Source: DATEEW01 sp035273665 | GTDB taxonomy: Bacteria > Pseudomonadota > Gammaproteobacteria > Burkholderiales > SG8-39 | Direction: 5' to 3' | Assembly: GCA_035273665.1 (NCBI GenBank) | Contig: DATEOW010000015.1 | Span: 1 to 12,149, forward strand | DNA: 12,149 nt | Part shown: piece by piece, positions 5,852-12,149 of the stretch | Numbering within the stretch: position 1 is the first letter of the stretch | Layout of the letters: every line of letters starts with the position of its first letter | Notes under the pieces: generated by a model | What the model was told of the DNA's origin: nothing | Databases searched by the model: none | The model's input: the letters and a program-made list of their open reading frames with translations, nothing else | Made by a program: the position numbers and the translations under genes

Positions 5852-7486
5852 CACGGCAAAGGCGAACAGCAGGCACAGGAGCGCCCAGATTTGCGCATGC
5901 GGATTGGCCCACCCCTCACGCAGCGAAATCGAAATCGCGGAGGGGATCAACCAAAGGGCCAGTACTCTTTCCTCAACGTCCGCGTGGGCACGGACGTCAT
6001 CGGCGAAATGCTCGCTATGGACCGCTATCCATCCCAATAGCGCGAAGCCGCAGGCCGGCAGAAGAAACATGGCCACCGGGAAATCGCGATATCGCGGGTC
6101 GACTACATGCAGTAAACAGACGATTGCCGCGGCGACAAGAAATAGGAATCGGAGCAGCCCCAACGCGCGCTCGATCGACCGATAGGTCCGTACATTGGTG
6201 TTGAACCAACGGGCGAAGCCCGACAACGGGGCGGGACGGGAAATATGGCCGGAATCCATCCAACGCGCGACTGATTGGATCAACCGGATGCCCAGCCATG
6301 GAACAAAGAGCGTGTAAAGCCCAAGGAGCCACCATTCGACGCTGTCGTGCGCTCCCCTTTGGAAGGCAAACCATTGTGCAACCGCAATAGCGCCGACGAT
6401 GATTCCGCCCAGCGCAAGCGTTGCGAGTGCGGTCCGGGTCGCGGCGCCGGTGCGGTAAAAAGCGAAGCCGACGAGCACGGCGCTGCCCAGCGCTGCGCCG
6501 AAAATGCCGCTCATCCACATCGGCTCTTCCGCAACCGGTCCGAAAAAGCTGAACTTCTCTTCGCCGTCGGCCGCATACAAACCCCAATAGCCGCCAACCG
6601 TTCCTTCCTGCAGGCGTTTCCAGGGCTGGTCGAAGGCTTCGATGATGTTGTACTGCATTCGTTCGCTCAGCGCGAGAAGGCTGAATTCGCGGATGAAACG
6701 GGCTTGATTGACGGCGCTCGGTTGTGCGCCATGGCGATTGCGTCCGGCGCTCGGCCAGCCGGTCTCGCCGATGAGGATTTCGCGGCCGGGGAAGGCGTCC
6801 TGAACCTTCTTATATACCCACTGCACATGTGCAAGCGCCCGGTCGATTGGCGCAGGATCGTCTTCCCAATAGGGCAGGATATGGATGGTGACGAAGGAAG
6901 TGGATTCGGCCACGCGAGGATGACGCAGCCAATATTCCCAGACTTCGGCGTAACTCACGGGCAAGCTCGTCGCTTCGCGCACCCGATCGATGTACTGCCG
7001 CAGCTTTGCTTCGGTCAACTCCCCGCGCAGCAGCACTTCATTGCCGACGATCACCGAGCGAATGGCGTCAGAATCTCGTTGCAAGACTTCGAGTCCGAGG
7101 GTGATTTCTTGTTCGTTCTTCAGCGTGTCTCGCCCGATCCACATCCCCATGATGACTTTCATGCCGAATTTGCGTGCGATACGGGGAATTTCGGACTGCC
7201 CTTTCGCCACCGAATAAGTGCGCACGCAATCGGTCCGCCTGGACAAAATCGCGAGATCCGCTTCGATTTGCGAAGGCGATACGATGAAATCGGGGTCGTG
7301 CGGCGTCTGCTCCGCGCGACGATAAGGCGCGTAAGACATACATTGAACGCTGTTGTCGGCCGCATCGCGCACCTCGACAGGGGTGCCTAGCGCAATCCAG
7401 TATGCGAGTGCGCCGGCTGCGCCGCAGGCGAGCAAGATAAAGCTGAGGACGCGTGTTTTGCCAGGCGAGAAATCGAGAAAAGGCAT
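5792..7486 (-). CDS. GH17 membrane protein, NdvC-like beta-glucan transglycosylase
   Basis: From ATG 7486 the protein has 564 residues; an upstream ATG at 7528 would add 14 basic residues, and neither has a strong ribosome-binding site. One N-terminal span (about 12-32 from this start) is followed by a periplasmic GH17 domain (about 41-312) with acid/base Glu150 in VGNEVLLRGE and nucleophile Glu241 in IGETGWPSAG, plus HILPYW, EAFDQPWK and GGYWGLY, which parallel the neighbouring fusion protein. Around six further spans fill the C-terminal half; there is no GT2 domain. This matches Bradyrhizobium NdvC and other proteobacterial GH17 proteins that transfer and branch beta-1,3-gluco-oligosaccharides rather than hydrolyse them. 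Likely role: periplasmic remodelling of the glucan made by the GT2 partner. It begins 54 nt after the pdxH stop and may be co-transcribed with it. Confidence 0.9.
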   Translation of the reverse strand: MPFLDFSPGKTRVLSFILLACGAAGALAYWIALGTPVEVRDAADNSVQCMSYAPYRRAEQTPHDPDFIVSPSQIEADLAILSRRTDCVRTYSVAKGQSEIPRIARKFGMKVIMGMWIGRDTLKNEQEITLGLEVLQRDSDAIRSVIVGNEVLLRGELTEAKLRQYIDRVREATSLPVSYAEVWEYWLRHPRVAESTSFVTIHILPYWEDDPAPIDRALAHVQWVYKKVQDAFPGREILIGETGWPSAGRNRHGAQPSAVNQARFIREFSLLALSERMQYNIIEAFDQPWKRLQEGTVGGYWGLYAADGEEKFSFFGPVAEEPMWMSGIFGAALGSAVLVGFAFYRTGAATRTALATLALGGIIVGAIAVAQWFAFQRGAHDSVEWWLLGLYTLFVPWLGIRLIQSVARWMDSGHISRPAPLSGFARWFNTNVRTYRSIERALGLLRFLFLVAAAIVCLLHVVDPRYRDFPVAMFLLPACGFALLGWIAVHSEHFADDVRAHADVEERVLALWLIPSAISISLREGWANPHAQIWALLCLLFAFAVLWPDRRLRQLRDTRQSKHA

Positions 7487-7540
7487 GTGCTTCTTATTAT
7501 CCAACGCCGCTAGCGAGCGTCGGCGCATTGTAATGGGCTT

Positions 7541-8173
7541 TCAGGGCGCCAAGCGTTCGATTACCCAGCCTGCTTCCCTCAGGCTGTAACGCAGGCGGTC
7601 GTGCAGGCGATTGGGGCGACCTTGCCAGAATTCGATGGCTCGCGGTCGCAGACGATAACCGCCCCAATGCGGCGGGCGAGGCGGATTCTCGCCGTATCGC
7701 CGTCCGAACTCCGCCATGCGTTCTGCCAAAATTGCGCGATCTTGGATGATTTCGCTTTGCGGTGACGCCCAGGCGCCGATACGACTGGCCAGAGGGCGGC
7801 TTTGGAAATATTCATCCGACTCCGCTGCTGTCGTCTGTTTCACGCTTCCTTCAACGCGTACCTGGCGCTCCAGTTCAGGCCAAAAAAACAGCAGGGCCGC
7901 TTCGGCATGCGTCGCCAATTCATTGCCCTTGCGGCTGCGGTAGTTCGTGTAAAAGACGAAATCTCCCTCGCTCACTCCCTTGAGCAACAGCATTCTTGCG
8001 GACGGTCGGCCCGCATCATCCACTGTGGCCAGCGTCATCGCCGTGGGTTCGGGAATAGCCGAATCGATGGCCTGCCGGAGCCATTTATCGAACTGCAGTA
8101 AAGGATCGCCGTGGACGTGCGACGGCTCCAGCGTGGCATGCGTGTATTCCTTGCGCAGATTGGCGATATCCAT
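7541..8173 (-). CDS. pdxH: Pyridoxamine/pyridoxine 5'-phosphate oxidase PdxH
   Basis: An FMN-dependent cytoplasmic oxidase that makes pyridoxal 5'-phosphate from PNP or PMP, the last step of de novo synthesis and salvage. From ATG 8173 it has 210 residues, near the usual 210-230. Family signatures are all present: RMLLLKG (60-66) and YTNYRSRKG (75-83) for FMN, RQVRVEG (103-109), EYFQSRPLASRIGAWAS (121-137), HWGGYRLRPRAIEFWQG (169-185) and the substrate-binding RLHDR (189-193), ending in RLAP. The frame extends ten codons upstream to 8203, but MDIANLRKEY is the normal N-terminus. It is divergent from the MBL-fold gene (50 bp apart) and precedes the GH17 membrane protein gene; no functional link to glucan synthesis is known. 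Confidence 0.97.
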   Translation of the reverse strand: MDIANLRKEYTHATLEPSHVHGDPLLQFDKWLRQAIDSAIPEPTAMTLATVDDAGRPSARMLLLKGVSEGDFVFYTNYRSRKGNELATHAEAALLFFWPELERQVRVEGSVKQTTAAESDEYFQSRPLASRIGAWASPQSEIIQDRAILAERMAEFGRRYGENPPRPPHWGGYRLRPRAIEFWQGRPNRLHDRLRYSLREAGWVIERLAP

Positions 8174-8205
8174 CGATGTGCATTTCGAAACGGAAGACCG
8201 CATTT

Positions 8206-8221
8206 TAGCCCCGCAGGGCTA
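8206..8221 (+). promoter_or_regulatory. Hairpin covering the Shine-Dalgarno of the MBL-fold gene
   Basis: TAGCCC (8206-8211) and GGGCTA (8216-8221) form a perfect 6-bp stem with a CGCA loop, ending 2 nt before ATG 8224. The AGGG at 8215-8218, the best Shine-Dalgarno for that ATG (5-nt spacing), is mostly within the stem, so folding would hide it. It is also in the leader region of divergent pdxH. Confidence 0.4.
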
Positions 8222-8223
8222 GA

Positions 8224-9207
8224 ATGGATTTTCTTCTCTCCGGTTCAGGGCCAATGGCGGTTATCGATTACGGCGAGGGCGTGCTGGCCGTGGATGCGGA
8301 CTATCTGCGTCCGGGACTCGCCGCGATTCATCTGCTCATTGAGAACGGCCGCGCCGCCATTATCGACACGGCGACGCATTCAGCGTCGCCGCTGGTATTT
8401 GCGGCACTTGCCGATAAAGGTATCTCCCCCGAGCAAGTCGATTACATCATCCTTACGCACATCCATCTCGACCACGCGGGCGGGGCGGGGGTCCTTATGC
8501 GGCAATGTCCGAATGCGCGCCTCACGGTACATCCTCGTGGTGTAAGCCATATGGCGGACCCCGGCAGGCTTGTGGCGGGCGTCAGTGCGGTTTACGGAAT
8601 TGAGCGTACGAAGGAAATGTACGGCGATATCCTGCCGATATCTTCGGCTCGCATCGTCCCCACGCCGGACGGCAGTGTCGTGCATTTGGCGGGGCGCCCA
8701 TTGCGTTTTTACGAGACGCCTGGGCACGCGCGACACCATGTGGCAGTGCACGACGAAAAAAGAACCGGCTGGGTATTCGCCGGCGATACCTTTGGGCTCT
8801 CCTATCGAGAGCTTGATGAAGGGGAGCGCCAATTTGTTTTCCCGACAACGAGTCCGGTCCAGTTCGATCCGATCGCCTATCACCGCTCTATCGATCGCGT
8901 CGCGAGCTTGGCGAGTGATGCGCTTTATGTCACGCATTTCAGTCGGATTCATAAACCGCGGGAGAAGGCGGATGTTCTGCATCGTTTGGTTGACGCGCAC
9001 GCGGCGCTGGCAGTGGCTTTACGCCATAGCGGGGAGCGCCGGCCCGGGTTGCTCTATGACGCCGTACGAGCGCTTTTTATAAGCGAAGCAAGGCGTTTCG
9101 GCAGCCGCCTTAGCGATGAAAAGCTGCTCGACGTGTACGGAATGGATGTCGAATTGAACGCGCAAGGGCTCGACGTCTGGCTAAATACATCCGCCTCCGC
9201 GGCCTGA
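8224..9207 (+). CDS. Metallo-beta-lactamase-fold metallo-hydrolase
   Basis: A 327-residue cytoplasmic protein (no signal peptide). The binuclear metal site is complete: THIHLDHAGG with His79, His81, Asp83 and His84, then His168 in PGHARHHV, Asp188 in FAGDTFG and His238 in VTHFSR. This is the arrangement of glyoxalase II-like and lactonase-like MBL hydrolases. The C-terminal 80 residues are helical and family-specific. Substrate cannot be assigned; thioester, lactone or phosphodiester hydrolysis are all compatible. The start at 8224 has AGGG at 5-nt spacing, although a hairpin may mask it; an internal ATG at 8254 would remove ten residues. It stands alone between divergent pdxH and the SWIB gene, 188 bp upstream of the latter. 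Confidence 0.93.
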   Translation: MDFLLSGSGPMAVIDYGEGVLAVDADYLRPGLAAIHLLIENGRAAIIDTATHSASPLVFAALADKGISPEQVDYIILTHIHLDHAGGAGVLMRQCPNARLTVHPRGVSHMADPGRLVAGVSAVYGIERTKEMYGDILPISSARIVPTPDGSVVHLAGRPLRFYETPGHARHHVAVHDEKRTGWVFAGDTFGLSYRELDEGERQFVFPTTSPVQFDPIAYHRSIDRVASLASDALYVTHFSRIHKPREKADVLHRLVDAHAALAVALRHSGERRPGLLYDAVRALFISEARRFGSRLSDEKLLDVYGMDVELNAQGLDVWLNTSASAA

Positions 9208-9237
9208 AACGCATGAAGCGCTGCAAGCATTTTTGAT

Positions 9238-9274
9238 TTTTCACTGTGGTGCAGAAGCGACCATAGAGTGAAAA
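9238..9274. repeat. Hairpin downstream of the MBL-fold gene
   Basis: TTTTCACT (9238-9245) pairs with AGTGAAAA (9267-9274), then TGG (9247-9249) with CCA (9261-9263) around an 11-nt loop. It is 30 bp after the MBL stop. There is no T-tract behind it, so it is at best a weak terminator, or an RNA end-protecting structure. Confidence 0.35.
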
Positions 9275-9321
9275 GCATGCAAATACCTCTTGCGCGATTG
9301 CTTGGGCTTGTGCATTCTCTC

Positions 9322-9353
9322 GTCGCCGAGCCGTGTAGTACGCGGCGATGCAT
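9322..9353. repeat. Imperfect hairpin in the leader of the SWIB gene
   Basis: TCGCCG and CGGCGA form a 6-bp GC-rich stem around a loop of about 14 nt, with the right arm continuing into TGCA that can pair with a TGCA further left across a bulge. It lies about 45 nt upstream of the SWIB start, in its probable 5' leader or promoter. Boundaries are approximate and the function is unknown. Confidence 0.25.
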
Positions 9354-9395
9354 AACGATCGAGATCATTACACACGCTTAAGTGGAGGTTTGACG

Positions 9396-9779
9396 ATGGC
9401 GACCAAGAAGAAGCCCGCGAAGAAATCTGCTGCAAAGAAACCCGCCAAAAAGAAAGTAACGGCGGCGGCTAAGAAGAAACCGGCCAAGAAGGCAGCACCG
9501 GCCAAGAAGAAAAAAACCGCAGCGAAACGCAAGCCGAATGCGGCGTTCATGAAAGCTATGACGCCAAGCGCATCTTTGGCAGCGGTCGTGGGTAGCGCAG
9601 CTCTGCCGCGCACCGAGGTGACCAAGAAGATCTGGGCCTACATCAAGAAAAACAAACTGCAAGACTCAGTCAATCGGCGCAACATCAATGCCGACGACAA
9701 GCTGAAAGAGATTTTCGGCGGGAAGAAGCAAGTTTCGATGTTCGAAATGACCAAGCTGGTCAGCAAACATTTGAAATAA
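9396..9779 (+). CDS. SWIB/MDM2-domain protein with a histone H1-like Lys/Ala/Pro tail
   Basis: 127 residues from ATG 9396, which has a strong Shine-Dalgarno (GTGGAGG, about 7 nt upstream). The frame is open 16 codons further up, but that part lacks a ribosome-binding site. Residues 2-47 are a repetitive tail of Lys, Ala and Pro (AKKP, AKKK and PAKK units), like bacterial H1-like and AlgP-type DNA-binding tails. Residues 50-127 are a SWIB domain: FMKAMTPSASLAAVVG, LPRTEVTKKIWAYIKKNKLQD, then RRNINADDKLKEIFGGKKQVSMFEMTKLVSKHLK. SWIB domains occur in eukaryotic SWI/SNF complexes, in chlamydial topoisomerase fusions and in stand-alone bacterial proteins. A nucleoid-associated, DNA-binding role is likely. 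It is monocistronic: its own leader precedes it and a clear terminator follows. Confidence 0.94.
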   Translation: MATKKKPAKKSAAKKPAKKKVTAAAKKKPAKKAAPAKKKKTAAKRKPNAAFMKAMTPSASLAAVVGSAALPRTEVTKKIWAYIKKNKLQDSVNRRNINADDKLKEIFGGKKQVSMFEMTKLVSKHLK

Positions 9780-9838
9780 GTTGTTTTAGGGGAGGATAGC
9801 GGGTGCCGTTCGCGGTTCCCGGCTCATACGGACTCCAC

Positions 9839-9877
9839 AAACGGCCGGAGCGCTCTGCGCGACCGGCCGTTTTATTT
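9839..9877 (+). terminator. Rho-independent terminator after the SWIB gene
   Basis: A 10-bp stem (AAACGGCCGG 9839-9848 with CCGGCCGTTT 9863-9872) carries an inner GCGC/GCGC helix in its loop and is followed by a TTTTATTT tract (9870-9877). It ends 16 bp before the next ATG, so it insulates the SWIB gene from the DUF2520 gene or sits in that gene's leader. Confidence 0.85.
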
Positions 9878-9893
9878 GCGCTATGCTGAAGCC

Positions 9894-10769
9894 ATGAGCG
9901 CAGCCTTCCGCATTGGCTTCATCGGTACCGGGCGCGTCGCCCAGGCACTGGCAGTGGGTCTCGATAAAGCCGGTTGGTCGGTGGCAGCGGTTTCCAATCG
10001 AAATTTCGCGCCTGCCTCTCGCTTGGCGGCGCAGTTGACCGGATGCATTGCACACGCGGATGCCCAAGCCGTCGCCGATGGTGCCGATTTGGTCTTTCTT
10101 ACCGTCCCCGATGACGCAATTGAGGGGATCGCCCAATCGCTACGCTGGCGCCGGGGGGTAGCTCTCGTACATTGCAGCGGCGCGACGGGGTTGACGGTTT
10201 TGCAAAGTGCGGCGAGCCAAGGTGCGGCCATCGGCGCGTTCCATCCGCTGCAAGGTTTCAGTGACGCGCAGATTGCGTTGCGCACACTGCCGGGCTGTGC
10301 GGCAGCGATCGAAGCCGCGGAACCCTTGTATACCAAGCTGAAGGAAATTGCGGCGGTACTGGGCATGCGCCCCTTCGCTTTGCCGGAGAATGCGCGGGCG
10401 CTCTATCACCTGTCCGGAAGCTATGCCGCCTCATTTCTCGCGGTGCTGCTGCATGAGGCTGCGAATATTTGGCAAAGCTTTGGCATACCGCGCAAAGAAG
10501 CCCTCGCGGCATTGTCGATGCTGGCGCAAGGAAGTCTCACCTCCATTGCACAGCAAGGACCGGTGCAAGCCTTGACCGGTCCGATCTCCCGCGGTGATGC
10601 GGGAACGCTCGCGTTGCATCTGCAGTCGCTACGTGACGAGAAACCCGAGAGCCTACCGCTCTACGTCCTGCTTGCTGAACACAGCATCGAGATGGCGCAA
10701 CAGCGCGGCGTGCCGGAAGAAGCGATCGAGCGTATGCGCATAACGCTCGAAGAGGCGAAACGGATTTGA
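9894..10769 (+). CDS. Rossmann-fold and DUF2520 domain protein (putative NAD(P)-dependent oxidoreductase)
   Basis: 291 residues from ATG 9894; a TTG six codons upstream lies inside the T-tract of the terminator and is unlikely. Residues 5-16 (FRIGFIGTGRVA) form the GxGxxA dinucleotide-binding turn, followed by SNRN (34-37), LVFLTVPDDAI (66-76) and HCSGATG (93-99), as in ProC- and F420-dependent NADP oxidoreductase-like folds. GAFHPLQGF (114-122) marks the junction to the helical DUF2520 C-terminal domain, which has NARALYHLSGSYAASFL (166-182) and LTGPISRGD (227-235). The family is widespread in proteobacteria, but its substrate is not established. The upstream terminator implies a separate promoter or read-through. 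A 287-bp intergenic region follows. Confidence 0.92.
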   Translation: MSAAFRIGFIGTGRVAQALAVGLDKAGWSVAAVSNRNFAPASRLAAQLTGCIAHADAQAVADGADLVFLTVPDDAIEGIAQSLRWRRGVALVHCSGATGLTVLQSAASQGAAIGAFHPLQGFSDAQIALRTLPGCAAAIEAAEPLYTKLKEIAAVLGMRPFALPENARALYHLSGSYAASFLAVLLHEAANIWQSFGIPRKEALAALSMLAQGSLTSIAQQGPVQALTGPISRGDAGTLALHLQSLRDEKPESLPLYVLLAEHSIEMAQQRGVPEEAIERMRITLEEAKRI

Positions 10770-10922
10770 TTCGAAATCATTTCGTGGCATACGCGCGCTG
10801 GTCAAGTAATACGGCTCGCGGCCTCCAATAGCGTCAGGTTCTCGCCGCTGTCAAAAATCCGATGTAGGGATTTACCTTATGCCTTGTCGGTAAGAGCGGA
10901 TATTTGAATCCAGCTGCCTCCT

Positions 10923-10941
10923 TCATCCATGCTATGGATGA
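10923..10941. promoter_or_regulatory. Perfect 8-bp-arm palindrome, candidate operator
   Basis: TCATCCAT and ATGGATGA are exact reverse complements separated by GCT. The symmetric 19-bp layout, in AT-rich DNA about 115 bp upstream of the membrane protein start, fits a dimeric repressor or activator site. The regulator is unknown. Confidence 0.4.
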
Positions 10942-10981
10942 TTTATTGCATTGCATTGGCTTTAGTTTTGTTCAATGCTTA

Positions 10982-11018
10982 GATCGAAACGCAGCGTCAT
11001 AGGGTGGCGCTTTCGATC
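10982..11018 (+). repeat. Leader hairpin upstream of the five-span membrane protein gene
   Basis: GATCGAAA (10982-10989) pairs perfectly with TTTCGATC (11011-11018), with a further GC/GC pairing after a one-base bulge. It ends about 38 nt before the start codon at 11057, so it may be in the mRNA leader, or may be a second operator. Confidence 0.35.
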
Positions 11019-11056
11019 AAACAAAAATAATAACTACAACACGAAGGGAAATGGCA

Positions 11057-11695
11057 ATGGACGCGGTCGCAGTGTGGTTTCGCTATGTGTGTGTGTTGTT
11101 GCATGTCTTTGCGCTGGCTGTTGCACTCGGTACCATCTTCCGCGAGGATTTCAAACTCCTCATCGAAAAAAATCCGCATCTCGATTTACGCCATTTGCAT
11201 CGCATCTCTCGTGTAATTCTCTGCGCTCTCGCCGTGTTGTGGGTGACGGGTCTGACGCTGATCAGCATCGATACCGGTTGGTCGCCTGAAAAACTTGCCA
11301 ATCCGAAATTGCTTACAAAACTCATTGTTGTGGTTGTGCTCACCATCAACGGTGTGGTCTTGCATCGCATCCTGATGCCATCACTTTCAAGTCCATCGTC
11401 CCATTCGCCACGCGTCGCCACGATCTTTTCTCTGGTAGGTGCGATCAGTATGGTGAGTTGGTTGTACGCCGCGTGCCTGGGTGTGGCAAAACCTTTGGTT
11501 CCCTTGATGGGCTTCGCCAGTTTTTTCGGCTTGTATCTACTGGCGGTCGGTGGGGCGATCGGGATTGCCTTAACGTATATGCGTCCACGTATAGAACGAT
11601 TGCTTGAGACTGAGCGGCCGCCCGCCGCTATCCACGAAGATACTTATGTGGATTTTCCCTTGAGCGGCGAAATGCAAAACCTGGAGCCTCAGTAG
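11057..11695 (+). CDS. Five-span inner-membrane protein of unknown function
   Basis: 212 residues from ATG 11057. Another ATG lies at 11051, but the Shine-Dalgarno AAGGG (11044-11048) is 2 nt from it and 8 nt from 11057, so the second ATG is preferred. Five membrane spans are visible: about 8-28 (FRYVCVLLHVFALAVALGTIF), 50-71, 86-106, 122-142 and 152-174. A basic cytoplasmic-type segment (MRPRIERLLETERPP) and a polar C-terminal tail follow. The N-terminal layout, with a His in span 1 (HVFALAVALGTIF), recalls CopD-like and other small cytochrome-b-like membrane proteins, but the family is not certain and no haem or metal site is proven. It converges on leuA with 27 bp between the stops. Candidate operator and leader hairpins lie upstream. 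Confidence 0.85.
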   Translation: MDAVAVWFRYVCVLLHVFALAVALGTIFREDFKLLIEKNPHLDLRHLHRISRVILCALAVLWVTGLTLISIDTGWSPEKLANPKLLTKLIVVVVLTINGVVLHRILMPSLSSPSSHSPRVATIFSLVGAISMVSWLYAACLGVAKPLVPLMGFASFFGLYLLAVGGAIGIALTYMRPRIERLLETERPPAAIHEDTYVDFPLSGEMQNLEPQ

Positions 11696-11700
11696 ATCAA

Positions 11701-11714
11701 GCCCGCTACCGGGC
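11701..11714. terminator. Weak hairpin between the convergent 3' ends
   Basis: GCCCG and CGGGC form a 5-bp stem around CTAC in the 27-bp gap between the membrane protein gene and leuA. There is no T-tract on either strand, so a termination role is only suggested by location. Confidence 0.25.
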
Positions 11715-11722
11715 GCGATCGC

Positions 11723-12149
11723 TTAGGCTGCTGCGCTCCGCGTCGTTGCAATTTTCGCGCGGTTCGCCGCACTCACCAGCGCCTTGAGCGACGCAACGAC
11801 GATATCGGCGTCGATTCCGATGCCGTATAGCGGGGCGGCCAGGCCTGGGGCACTCGCTTCCACGAACGCAACCGCCTGGGCATTACTGCCGATGCCCAGC
11901 GAATGCTCCTCGAAGCTCTGAATGCTCAGATCGGTATGCAACGCATGCGCGAAGGCGTCGATTGGACCGTTGCCTGTGCCTCGCAGGACCTGCTCGGTAC
12001 CGTTGACGCGCATGGTCGTTACCACGCCACAGCCTTTGCCTTCGCTCACCAATGAATGCGAAACGTAAGCATAAGGCTCGGTGGGCGCCAGATACGTCGC
12101 ATTAAAAATCGCCCAAATTTCGGCTGAGGACAATTCCTTTCCGGTGTTG
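11723..12149 (-). CDS. leuA: 2-isopropylmalate synthase LeuA, C-terminal part (start lies outside the window)
   Basis: The open frame enters from the right edge and ends at the TAA at 11725-11723, giving 141 complete codons. They encode the C-terminal regulatory (leucine-binding) and dimerisation domain of alpha-isopropylmalate synthase. GKELSSAEIWAIFNATYL, then SHSLVSEGKGCGVVTTMRVNGTEQVLRGTGNGPIDAFAHAL and SNAQAVAFVEAS, match the allosteric beta-beta-alpha repeats; GTGNGPIDA is the family hallmark. LeuA condenses acetyl-CoA with 2-oxoisovalerate in the first committed step of leucine synthesis, and this domain normally mediates leucine feedback. The long regulatory segment with the 'APTEPY' block suggests the roughly 560-residue LeuA type found in many proteobacteria and actinobacteria. 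The catalytic barrel is not in view. Confidence 0.93.
   Translation of the reverse strand, partial: NTGKELSSAEIWAIFNATYLAPTEPYAYVSHSLVSEGKGCGVVTTMRVNGTEQVLRGTGNGPIDAFAHALHTDLSIQSFEEHSLGIGSNAQAVAFVEASAPGLAAPLYGIGIDADIVVASLKALVSAANRAKIATTRSAAA

Larger units (their letters stand above)
10770..11056. other. 287-bp intergenic region with operator-like repeats
   Basis: No gene was found. It holds short inverted repeats: CGAAAT/ATTTCG at 10772-10784, TTACC/GGTAA at 10872-10893, the perfect TCATCCAT/ATGGATGA palindrome at 10923-10941, and GATCGAAA/TTTCGATC at 10982-11018. Its AT-rich right half is the probable promoter region of the five-span membrane protein gene; I see no confident -35/-10 pair. 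Confidence 0.5.

Noticed and set aside
6275..7390. Long plus-strand open frame (371 codons) opposite the second GH17 gene
   Set aside because: It is antisense to a convincing GH17 coding region. Its translation lacks family motifs and is rich in residues produced by reverse reading of GC-rich codons.
8380..9000. Minus-strand open frame (206 codons) inside the MBL-fold gene
   Set aside because: Antisense to a gene with a complete metal-binding motif set; no motifs of its own.
10772..10784. CGAAATcATTTCG symmetry right after the DUF2520 gene as a terminator
   Set aside because: The arms are separated by one base, so no stable hairpin of that form can fold, and no T-tract follows.

Overview
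The window looks like chromosomal DNA of a moderately GC-rich Gram-negative proteobacterium, most likely a betaproteobacterium. I infer this from the gene content (a short PdxH, a Rossmann/DUF2520 protein, a lysine/alanine-tailed SWIB protein, LeuA) and from NdvB-like inner-membrane glucan synthase architecture; no rRNA or other phylogenetic marker is present. I see no tRNA, rRNA, CRISPR array, transposase or phage gene.

Left part (1-2067, all minus strand): a compact unit transcribed right to left, made of a short-chain dehydrogenase/reductase, an unrecognised 172-residue protein, a VOC/glyoxalase-fold protein, and the start of a secreted protein that runs off the window and overlaps the VOC stop by 8 nt. 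Upstream of the SDR lies about 500 bp (1852-2351) with no confident gene. It holds an inverted repeat, a G8 tract and a 58-bp element resembling an integron attC recombination site.

Centre (2352-7486): the most distinctive part, a beta-glucan locus. A 886-residue inner-membrane protein combines a periplasmic GH17 domain with a cytoplasmic processive GT2 synthase and starts at TTG behind a strong Shine-Dalgarno. It is followed 10 nt later by a gene for an 87-residue basic protein. A second GH17 membrane protein without GT2 lies 0.5 kb away on the same strand, just downstream of pdxH. Between them, on the opposite strand, is a gene for a small multi-span membrane protein whose 3' end overlaps the second GH17 gene. 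The likely combined task is synthesis of a beta-1,3-glucan (GT2) and its transglycosylation, branching or cyclisation in the periplasm (two GH17 domains), as in the Pseudomonas NdvB and Bradyrhizobium NdvB/NdvC systems.

Right part (7541-12149): pdxH (minus) diverges from a metallo-beta-lactamase-fold hydrolase gene (plus). Then come a SWIB-domain protein with a histone-H1-like tail, a good intrinsic terminator, a Rossmann/DUF2520 protein, a 287-bp intergenic region with a perfect operator-like palindrome, a five-span membrane protein, and the 3' end of a convergent leuA (2-isopropylmalate synthase).
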